Shown: one piece after another, positions 6,018-11,300 of the stretch
How positions within the stretch are numbered: position 1 is the first letter of the stretch
Layout: each line of letters begins with the position of its first letter
Source: Methanobacteriota archaeon
GTDB lineage: Archaea > Thermoplasmatota > Thermoplasmata > RBG-16-68-12
Reading direction: 5' to 3'
NCBI GenBank assembly: GCA_005878665.1
Contig: VBLR01000140.1
Coordinates: 1-12,550 of the forward strand
DNA length: 12,550 nucleotides
Program-made: the position numbers and the translations under genes
The notes under the pieces: generated by a model
Database searches by the model: none
The model's input: the letters and a program-made list of their open reading frames with translations, nothing else
Told to the model about the DNA's origin: nothing

Positions 6018-6432
6018 CGCGAACACGGTTCTCTCAGGGCTCTTCTTCCGCGGGAACGAGCGGCAGCTTCTCCTGCAATCTCTCGTGGGGAAGATTGTTC
6101 TCGTGTTCGCCGAGGACGTCGTGGACGAGGTCTATGCGGTTATCCAGGAAACATTCCGAAACCATCGGGAGCTGTTGAGTGCGCTCGAGTTCCTTGAGGC
6201 GGTCTTCGGAGCGGGCGAGTTGCTCGCCAGACGGGAATACCGCTCAGAGATCGACGCCTGGAGGCACCGAATCCGAGATCCGAAGGACGCACCACTGGCT
6301 GCTGCGGCCCTCGTTGCGCGGGTCGACGGCCTTGTCACCGGCGACAAAGATCTCTTGGACCTGGAACGGGTGGGCACAATCCCCGTCTGGCGGACCAGGA
6401 GAGTCTTGGACCTCCTTTCTGATAAGCAATAG
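5956..6432 (+). CDS. PIN-domain ribonuclease toxin (VapC-like)
   Basis: This is a PIN domain of the COG1569-like type. All four acidic positions are present: Asp21 in VDANTVLSG, Glu58 in VVDEVY, Asp111 in RDPKDAPL, and Asp130/Asp132 in TGDKDLL (numbered from GTG 5956). Such toxins cleave RNA with Mg2+ and are held inactive by the antitoxin encoded just upstream. The start is the odd part. The only standard start codon in the right area is GTG 5956, which adds 17 residues before the first strand (RIAVDANT) and overlaps the antitoxin gene by 62 bases. By homology, translation would begin near base 6003, where there is no ATG, GTG or TTG. Either GTG 5956 is used or the start has mutated. The stop is 28 bp before repeat copy 3. 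Confidence 0.85.
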   Translation: MLSRRRRKTASGGSTTRIAVDANTVLSGLFFRGNERQLLLQSLVGKIVLVFAEDVVDEVYAVIQETFRNHRELLSALEFLEAVFGAGELLARREYRSEIDAWRHRIRDPKDAPLAAAALVARVDGLVTGDKDLLDLERVGTIPVWRTRRVLDLLSDKQ

Positions 6433-6460
6433 ACACGCCGACCCGTCGCGGAGACGCTTT

Positions 6461-6488
6461 GGGCTCAAATCCCACCCGGTCCACTTTT
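6461..6488 (+). repeat. tRNA-Ala 3'-end repeat, copy 3 (candidate att site)
   Basis: 27 of 28 bases match the tRNA 3' end and its trailing T run (4807-4834); the one change is T to C in the T loop. Weak similarity to the sequence after the tRNA continues downstream (GGCACxG...CGGCC). No tRNA body precedes it. Confidence 0.88.
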
Positions 6489-6585
6489 CGGTGAAAGGCA
6501 CAGTCGCGGCCATCCCGACCAGGCGGCGGACGGTGGCGCCAATGACGACCCACTCAAAGCGGGCGAGGACTGCCGCGAAGGTAGG

Positions 6586-6594
6586 CATAAATAG
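6586..6594 (+). promoter_or_regulatory. TATA box of the Tag-like glycosylase gene
   Basis: CATAAATAG, the strongest TATA box in the window, ends 22 bp before ATG 6617. It decides the start by predicting a leaderless transcript from about 6615. Confidence 0.65.
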
Positions 6595-6616
6595 AGCGAA
6601 CAAGGTCGCCGTCCCC

Positions 6617-7081
6617 ATGCCGGGATGGAAAGCCGTTCCCCCGAAGGATGACCACGGGTACCTCGACCTGATGTCCCGGGCGATCTTCAGCGCGGGCTTG
6701 AATTGGCGCATGGTTGAGAAAAAGTGGCCCCACTTTCGAAAGGCGTTTCGTGATTTCTCACCGGAGAGAGTCGCACGGCTATCGGAGCGCGACATCCGGG
6801 CGTTGATGCAGAATCCGGGAATCGTCCGGAACGAAAGGAAAATCCGCGCAACGGTCGAGAACGCCAAGACGATTTTGGACTTGGCGAAGGAACACGGTTC
6901 AGTTAAAGGATACATCGACGGCTTCGGGAAGCGCGAAGGGAAGCTGCTGGAGGATCTCCAATACAAGTTCAAGCACATGGGCCCCGCAACCGCCAGGGTG
7001 TTCCTCTGGTCGGTCGGATATCCACTCTCTCCTACCGGGGAGGAGAAGCGGTGGATGAAGGGTCATCCGGAGCACCACTAG
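6617..7081 (+). CDS. DNA-3-methyladenine glycosylase I-like protein (Tag/HhH family)
   Basis: This 154-residue protein resembles Tag, which excises 3-methyladenine from alkylated DNA. Matching blocks are FSAGLNWRMVEKKWPHFRKAF (about 24-44; E. coli Tag has QAGLSWITVLKKR), FSPERVARLSERDIRALM, and PGIVRNERKIRATVENAK (Tag: AGIIRHRGKIQAIIGNAR), followed near the C terminus by FKHMGPATARVFLWSVG. The zinc-binding Cys and His residues of E. coli Tag at both termini are absent, and its active-site Glu38 is not at the aligned position, so substrate specificity may differ. ATG 6617 is chosen over the earlier ATG 6542 because the TATA box at 6586 puts the transcript start at 6617, and the family similarity begins just after it. 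The frame stays open upstream through repeat copy 3, which is incidental. It converges on the AlkZ-like gene 58 bp away. Confidence 0.78.
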   Translation: MPGWKAVPPKDDHGYLDLMSRAIFSAGLNWRMVEKKWPHFRKAFRDFSPERVARLSERDIRALMQNPGIVRNERKIRATVENAKTILDLAKEHGSVKGYIDGFGKREGKLLEDLQYKFKHMGPATARVFLWSVGYPLSPTGEEKRWMKGHPEHH

Positions 7082-7139
7082 CGACAAACACAAGGTGCGA
7101 TGGCATCGTTCTCGAGTGAACGAGCGGTCACGGCGCAAC

Positions 7140-8186
7140 TCAAAGGGGCACATCGCCCGTCAACCAACGGACCGCCTTCGTGGCCGATTCGATCGGCATC
7201 CGGGAGACCTCCTCCTCGACTGCTTCTTTGACTTCGGGTTCCAACGGTCGCCACGCTCGCACTGTCGCGCGGCCCGCTTGCCGACGCCAGGCACCCGCGA
7301 GCTCCCCGTTCACCAGGAGCGCACCCGGCCACACAGACTTGGGCCATAATTCGGATCGAAATCGTGGCTGCGGGACGAGCAATCCCCGGTCCGCGGATGC
7401 CAGATACGGATCTCCGGCCGGCAGCAGGCGAACCGTTTCGACGGATAACGCGTGTTCCAACCGGGAGCGGTCCGTCCGAAGGACCCACTTTTTCTGACCT
7501 TCGAATTCAACCTCGGTGAGTTCCTTTTCGAGCGAACGAAACGTTTGCTCTGCGTCGGAAAGCTCTCCGCGTGTGGATGCGCCGAAGGATCCGGCCCACC
7601 CGCCCGACCACCAGGCGAATTCCTTCGGCGTCGAAGGCCCGACCGACCGCAGGAACCGACGCGCAAGCTCGAGGCGAGCGGGTTCAGGCGCTTCCGGAGG
7701 AGGCTCTACAAGCCGCCAGGATGTCGTCGCTCCATCCCACTCGATCCTGACGGCGCCGGTCATCGATGCGATTCTTAGCTCGCGGAAATTCACCCCGACG
7801 GCTCGATCCGAGAGGTCACGTCCCGGCTGAGCCTGCCGAGCGCGGAATGCGCGCTTTGCTTTTTCGGCGGCGGCTCTCACGGCCGATGCCAACAAGGGAT
7901 TGCGCGGGAACCGACCGAGCGTGAAGATGGCCACGTCATGACCTGGGACGACGTACACCGCGCCCCGAGGACCCCATATTTGGACGAACCGGGGATCCTT
8001 CCAAGCGGACGGCGATACATCTCTTACGCGCGCGTGAAGGGCCAAGACGGCGGATCGCGGGCTGCTGTCCTGAAGTCCTGCGAACGCGGCCTCGACGAGT
8101 CGCCCCGGCGGAAGGCGCCTGTGTAGGTGCGTAGCACGTTGCCGAAACGCAAGCACGTTCTCCCGAGTGATCGAAGGGATGGCCAT
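7140..8186 (-). CDS. Winged-helix protein of the AlkZ/YcaQ-like DNA glycosylase family
   Basis: This 348-residue protein resembles the HTH_42 family (PF06224), tandem winged-helix proteins that include the DNA glycosylases AlkZ and YcaQ, which remove bulky or crosslinked alkyl lesions. The N-terminal signature LQDSSPRSAVLALHARV (about 38-54) corresponds to the family block GLQ-x-Q-xxxxA..lalwaRv; here the catalytic Gln-x-Gln/Asp motif reads QDS, so the second catalytic position is not conserved. IWGPRGAVYVVP (70-81) and the C-terminal LLPAGDPYLASADRGLL and VLVNGELAGAWRR-like strands are also typical. ATG 8186 is preferred over an in-frame TTG four codons upstream; a TATA-like CTTAATG lies at 8221-8227 on this strand. 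It could be a DNA-binding protein without glycosylase activity. Confidence 0.75.
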   Translation of the reverse strand: MAIPSITRENVLAFRQRATHLHRRLPPGRLVEAAFAGLQDSSPRSAVLALHARVRDVSPSAWKDPRFVQIWGPRGAVYVVPGHDVAIFTLGRFPRNPLLASAVRAAAEKAKRAFRARQAQPGRDLSDRAVGVNFRELRIASMTGAVRIEWDGATTSWRLVEPPPEAPEPARLELARRFLRSVGPSTPKEFAWWSGGWAGSFGASTRGELSDAEQTFRSLEKELTEVEFEGQKKWVLRTDRSRLEHALSVETVRLLPAGDPYLASADRGLLVPQPRFRSELWPKSVWPGALLVNGELAGAWRRQAGRATVRAWRPLEPEVKEAVEEEVSRMPIESATKAVRWLTGDVPL

Positions 8187-8220
8187 CGTGGACAGCAACC
8201 CGGCCGAATGGAGTGGGCCG

Positions 8221-8228
8221 CATTAAGC
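8221..8228 (-). promoter_or_regulatory. TATA-like element of the AlkZ-like gene
   Basis: GCTTAATG on the minus strand lies about 34 nt before ATG 8186, giving a leader of roughly 10 nt. Confidence 0.4.
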
Positions 8229-8310
8229 AACTCGGACTGTCCGTGCGAGTTCCCGAACTGGTGTGAAAGGGCCGTCAGGAACTGCTCAGAGCGGCGACGA
8301 ATCGCGCAGT

Positions 8311-8347
8311 GGTGTAGGTCGCCTGTTCAAATCCCACTCGGTCCACT
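8311..8347 (+). repeat. tRNA-Ala 3'-half repeat, copy 4 (candidate att site)
   Basis: TTCAAATCCCAC and CGGTCCACT match the tRNA with one change over 22 bases (8326-8347). Similarity extends back to the 3' strand of the anticodon stem: 12 of 18 bases from GGTGTAGG at 8311 match GGTAGAGG in the tRNA. The T stem no longer pairs and no D arm or anticodon precedes it, so it cannot make a tRNA. Confidence 0.8.
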
Positions 8348-8364
8348 CCACGTCCTTGCGTGGA
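8347..8364. repeat. Stem-loop immediately after repeat copy 4
   Basis: TCCACG-TCCTTG-CGTGGA forms a perfect 6-bp stem whose left arm is the end of the tRNA-like repeat. Copies 1 and 2 have the similar layout CCAC-loop-GTGG. Confidence 0.45.
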
Positions 8365-8387
8365 ACCTCGAGCAGCCGTTTCGTGAC

Positions 8388-8396
8388 GCTTAACTT
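8388..8396 (+). promoter_or_regulatory. TATA-like element of the hydrolase gene
   Basis: GCTTAACTT lies about 46 bp before ATG 8442; with a start of transcription near 8420 the short leader would contain the Shine-Dalgarno site at 8431. Confidence 0.4.
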
Positions 8397-8430
8397 CAAG
8401 AGTCGATTCGGAAATGCCGCCTGCCAACAA

Positions 8431-8436
8431 GGGGAG
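8431..8436 (+). promoter_or_regulatory. Shine-Dalgarno site of the hydrolase gene
   Basis: GGGGAG lies five bases before ATG 8442 and fixes that start rather than the ATG two codons later. Confidence 0.5.
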
Positions 8437-8441
8437 CAAGC

Positions 8442-9128
8442 ATGGCAATGGTTGACCTCAAAAGCCCCGAAGGGACGGTCTCGGGGTACTTGGCAGTCCC
8501 GAAAAACGGCAAAGGGCCCGGTGTCCTGGTCCTCCACGCATGGTGGGGGCTAAACGATTTCTTCAAGGGCCTCTGTGATCGGCTCGCGACAGACGGATTC
8601 GTCGCGTTCGCTCCCGACCTCTACCGCGGAGCGACCGCATCGACTAGGGACGGGGCCGAGAACCTGATGGCAAAAGTTGATCAGACAGCTGCCGGCCGAG
8701 ATATTGTAAGCGGCCTGCGAGGCCTACAAAGCCATCCGAGGGTGAAGGGAAAACACCTCGGAGTGATGGGCTTTTCGATGGGAGCATTCTGGAGTCTTTG
8801 GCTGGCGCAAACGCTCCCCGCCGACGTTGCGACGGTCGTCCTCTTCTACGGGACCGGGGACGGCAACTATTCCCGGATACAAGCGGCGTTCCTCGGTCAC
8901 TTCGCCGAAACGGACGAATTTGAATCCCCCGCCGCCGTGCGAGATCTCGAGAAGGTCCTCCGCACAACCGGAAAGGACGTCACGTTCTACACATATCCGG
9001 GGACGACGCACTGGTTTTTCGAGAAAGACCGGCCGGACGCGTATGATGCTCCCGCAGCCAGGCTCGCGTGGGAACGAACAATTCGATTCCTGACAACCCA
9101 ATTGTCTGGGGAGAGCGCAGGCGATTGA
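8442..9128 (+). CDS. Dienelactone hydrolase family protein (alpha/beta hydrolase)
   Basis: This 228-residue single-domain alpha/beta hydrolase has the family length and order. It begins with an N-terminal substrate-like strand, GYLAVPKNGKGPGVLVLHAWWG (15-36), followed by FVAFAPDLYRG (53-63), the nucleophile elbow GFSMGA (110-115), an acid in AETDEF (Asp158), and the His in GTTHWFF (His190). Classical dienelactone hydrolase uses Cys in GYCLGG and a Glu in the QExxG loop. Here the nucleophile is Ser112 and the loop has His32, so it is more likely a general esterase than a true dienelactone hydrolase. No signal peptide is seen, so it should be cytoplasmic. It is alone in module 4, and its stop directly abuts repeat copy 5. 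Confidence 0.9.
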   Translation: MAMVDLKSPEGTVSGYLAVPKNGKGPGVLVLHAWWGLNDFFKGLCDRLATDGFVAFAPDLYRGATASTRDGAENLMAKVDQTAAGRDIVSGLRGLQSHPRVKGKHLGVMGFSMGAFWSLWLAQTLPADVATVVLFYGTGDGNYSRIQAAFLGHFAETDEFESPAAVRDLEKVLRTTGKDVTFYTYPGTTHWFFEKDRPDAYDAPAARLAWERTIRFLTTQLSGESAGD

Positions 9129-9155
9129 GGTCCGAACCCGCTCGGTCCGCTCCAC
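9129..9155 (+). repeat. Degenerate tRNA 3'-end repeat, copy 5
   Basis: It is similar to copy 4 (21 of 27 bases, sharing CTCGGTCC and CTCCAC) and less so to the tRNA itself (17 of 25). It begins at the base after the hydrolase stop. On its own it would be weak evidence; orientation, position at a gene boundary and resemblance to copy 4 support it. Confidence 0.5.
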
Positions 9156-9264
9156 CAATCGCCGAAATACTCGCACAATGCCTCTTTCCCTCCCGGGCCA
9201 GCTAGTTCGCCACGGATAGGACTTTCCGATGTCGCGTCGTGAGGGTGTTCGGAGTCCGGATGGC

Positions 9265-9270
9265 GGGTGA
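9265..9270 (+). promoter_or_regulatory. Shine-Dalgarno-like site of the first GTPase gene
   Basis: GGGTGA lies three bases before ATG 9274. The spacing is short, but it supports this ATG over the out-of-frame ATG at 9260. I see no convincing TATA box in 9156-9260. Confidence 0.35.
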
Positions 9271-9273
9271 CGG

Positions 9274-10194
9274 ATGCCGCGGGTCGTAATCGTCGGAGAT
9301 CGCAATTCCGGCAAGACGACGTTCCTCGGCCTCCTCTACGCAGCCCAAGTGAAATTCGGCTCGGACAAGGCGGATGGCTTCCGGTTTCACGCCGCGTTCG
9401 AATCCCTCGACGAAATCAGCGGCGTTTTCCAGAGGCTGATGTCGGGGAGCTTTCCGGATGCCGCGACGAAGGAGGGGATCCGCGAGATCGCGTTCCGCCT
9501 CAGCTATCCGAAGACAAGGCTGGGCGTCTTATCGCGCCGTCGATCGCGGGGCGCGTCTCCGGATCCCTCTGCATCGTTCCAGTTGATCCTGTTGAGATCC
9601 TTCGAGGACGAAGTGGCTCGATGGCGCAGCGGGGGGTCCGTCGCCCACGGAACGTTGAGCGGCGCGCTCACAAGCGATGCGATCGTGATCATGGTGGACG
9701 CGACGTCGCTCGCCGTGGCCGACGAAGAGGGCGAGCTTGCCACCTTGGGGAAATACGATGAGGCCGTCGAGGCGCTCTTGCTGGCAATCAAGCGGTCGCG
9801 GGATCAAGCCGAAGGCAAGTTGCTCTACCCGATCTTCGTGTTCACCAAGTTTGACCGCGTCGACCCGAAGGTACTTCGTCGCGCGAAGCTCGACGGGGAT
9901 CCTCCGGAGGTCAGCAAGAAAGGGTCGCATGCGGACTATGCCAAGCGGCTAGTGGACCGCAGCATGCCCAAGACCATGTCCGCAATCCAATCCGGAGGAC
10001 GTAGAGGACTGCGGTTCGGAACCCCTTGGTATTTTTTCAGCTGGGTGCGCACGGAGGAGCCGCTGCCCGGGCGTGCCGAAAAGATTCGGCTCCGACACAG
10101 CGGAGCGATTGGCTGGGAGCCGGACTATCCGAGCGACGAGTACCTCTCGTTCTTGGAGTGCCTTGCGGGGATCGCCGCCGACACCCGGCCCTGA
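9274..10194 (+). CDS. P-loop GTPase-like protein with degenerate switch II (paralogue 1)
   Basis: This 306-residue protein opens with a strand and Walker A P-loop, VVIVGDRNSGKTTFLG (4-19). It also has VDATS (141-145) after a hydrophobic strand, a guanine-specificity motif TKFD (191-194), and a conserved YFFSWVRTE block (253-261) that may act as the G5 region. It is clearly paralogous to the next gene: shared blocks include the P-loop with LLYxAQVKxG, KFD, SWVRTE, and a C-terminal PDYPSDEYLSFLE. The paralogue has DVSG where this one reads RSFE (108-111), so the Mg-coordinating Asp and switch Gly are missing. It may bind GTP without hydrolysing it. The closest general match I know is the TRAFAC-type GTPases of the DO-GTPase/GAP1 systems. 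It lies just beyond the tRNA-repeat array. Cellular role unknown. Confidence 0.7.
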   Translation: MPRVVIVGDRNSGKTTFLGLLYAAQVKFGSDKADGFRFHAAFESLDEISGVFQRLMSGSFPDAATKEGIREIAFRLSYPKTRLGVLSRRRSRGASPDPSASFQLILLRSFEDEVARWRSGGSVAHGTLSGALTSDAIVIMVDATSLAVADEEGELATLGKYDEAVEALLLAIKRSRDQAEGKLLYPIFVFTKFDRVDPKVLRRAKLDGDPPEVSKKGSHADYAKRLVDRSMPKTMSAIQSGGRRGLRFGTPWYFFSWVRTEEPLPGRAEKIRLRHSGAIGWEPDYPSDEYLSFLECLAGIAADTRP

Positions 10195-10249
10195 ATTTCG
10201 TGGTGCATCAGGCGTGGGTCGTCGCATCCATGATAACGTTGAGGTTAGG

Positions 10250-10258
10250 ATTAAGTAT
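10250..10258 (+). promoter_or_regulatory. TATA box of the second GTPase gene
   Basis: ATTAAGTAT lies about 24 bp before ATG 10282, giving a leaderless transcript. GTPase 2 and the GAP1-like gene can therefore be expressed independently of GTPase 1. Confidence 0.55.
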
Positions 10259-10281
10259 GGATAGCGGGGCTGCACTCAGAT

Positions 10282-11289
10282 ATGCCCTGTGCACTCCTGG
10301 GAGATCGAGCCTCCGGGAAAACGACATTCTTGGGGCTCCTCTACAGCGCCCAAGTCAAATACGGGACGGGGGTCCAGGATGACTTCCGTTTCCACGCGCC
10401 GATCCAATCGCTGAACATCATGTCGGCGGTCTACGAAGGAATGAAAGACGGCCGATTCCCGAGCGCCACGCTGAAGGAAGAGATCACGGAACTCGGATTC
10501 GTCTTCGGTTACCTCCGCAAGGTCGTCGGCAAGCTGCCGTACTACATCCGTCAACAGAATTGGATGCACCCGTTCTCGACCCTTCGGTTCTCCGCCTACG
10601 ACGTGTCCGGCGAAGATATCGAGGAGTTCATCGAGACCGGGATCGCCTCGCGGCCGCTCATCCAACAGCTCCTGAAGAGCGTCGTCGTCTGCGTCTTGGT
10701 CGACTGCAGCAAGATGACGACGGAGATCGACACGCCTGCGTACAAGAAGATGCTGCGATACGACAGCACGGTCGCGAAGCTGCTCGTCTCGTTCCAGACG
10801 TACAAGAAGCAGGAATACGACCGGCTGAAGGACTCGGGTGTCCGGGCCGACGCTCCGAAAATCTACCCCGTCTTCGTCCTGTCGAAATTCGACACCCTTC
10901 GGGATGACGTCCTCGCGCGGCTCGGCCTGCACCGCGGCTTCCCGGATAACAACCGCGCGCGGAAGGAATACGCAGAAGCGCTGCTCCGGGTCTTCGTGCC
11001 GCAAACCCTCTCCCAGATCCGCGGTGGCAAAGTCGCCGGGGTCAGCATGGATAAGTCCGCGTACTTCCTCAGCTGGGTCCGGACCGAGACGCATGAGGGC
11101 ATGGACCCGGTCGGGCAAGCCAAGATCGTGCGGACCGGTTTCGCTCCCGAGGGCGGCGGCGAACCTGATTTCTCGTACGATGAATATGTCAATTTCATCG
11201 AGCACTTCCGAGACATCGCGCACAAGATTCCCGACGAGATCCTCGAGGCGGAGCGATTCCAGGCTCAGGTCATGGCTCGGTCGGCCTAG
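10282..11289 (+). CDS. P-loop GTPase, intact motifs (paralogue 2)
   Basis: This 335-residue paralogue of the preceding gene has a full motif set: P-loop GDRASGKTTFLG (7-18), switch II/Walker B DVSG (107-110) after strand LRFSAY, VDCSK (140-144), SKFD (201-204) as the guanine-specificity motif, and YFLSWVRTE as possible G5. A C-terminal EPDFSYDEYVNFIEHF block matches paralogue 1. It lacks transmembrane segments and the long C-terminal extensions of dynamin-like GTPases. The start is fixed by the TATA box at 10250; with ATG 10282 only six residues precede the P-loop, so the first strand is short (ALL). It ends 11 bp before the GAP1-like gene, so the two are probably cotranscribed. Prediction of GTPase rather than ATPase activity rests on the SKFD motif. 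Confidence 0.78.
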   Translation: MPCALLGDRASGKTTFLGLLYSAQVKYGTGVQDDFRFHAPIQSLNIMSAVYEGMKDGRFPSATLKEEITELGFVFGYLRKVVGKLPYYIRQQNWMHPFSTLRFSAYDVSGEDIEEFIETGIASRPLIQQLLKSVVVCVLVDCSKMTTEIDTPAYKKMLRYDSTVAKLLVSFQTYKKQEYDRLKDSGVRADAPKIYPVFVLSKFDTLRDDVLARLGLHRGFPDNNRARKEYAEALLRVFVPQTLSQIRGGKVAGVSMDKSAYFLSWVRTETHEGMDPVGQAKIVRTGFAPEGGGEPDFSYDEYVNFIEHFRDIAHKIPDEILEAERFQAQVMARSA

Positions 11290-11300
11290 TAGGCTGAACC

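Larger units (their letters stand above)
4807..9155. mobile_element. tRNA-Ala-anchored array of four cargo modules delimited by tRNA 3'-end repeats
   Basis: Direct repeats of the tRNA-Ala 3' end, beginning within the T arm in most copies, occur at 4807-4833 (in the tRNA), 5514-5540, 6461-6488, 8311-8347 and 9129-9155, all on the plus strand. Intervals of about 707, 947, 1850 and 820 bp hold RelBE, AbrB-PIN, a Tag-like/AlkZ-like pair, and a dienelactone-hydrolase-family gene respectively. Over the 25 columns of the core, matches to the tRNA fall from 25 to 24, 22 and 17 with distance. Archaeal integrative elements commonly use tRNA 3' ends as attachment sites and restore the gene at one end, which fits. 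No recombinase gene is present, so these would be non-autonomous elements or remnants. That the modules are separate insertions is inference. Confidence 0.55.

Noticed and set aside
6179..6616. Upstream extension of the Tag-like frame through the PIN gene and repeat copy 3
   Set aside because: The TATA box at 6586 and family similarity place the start at 6617; the earlier part is out-of-frame PIN sequence and the tRNA-like repeat.
5514..9155. Repeat copies 2-5 as functional tRNA genes
   Set aside because: Only 3' portions are present; no D arm, anticodon stem-loop or matching 5' acceptor strand can be folded.
4807..9155. The repeats as a CRISPR array
   Set aside because: Spacing is 0.7-1.9 kb, copies differ, and protein genes fill the intervals.
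4830..9273. An integrase or transposase gene within the module array
   Set aside because: I looked for tyrosine-recombinase (R...HxxR...Y) and transposase motifs in all reasonable frames and found none; every sizeable real gene has another assignment.
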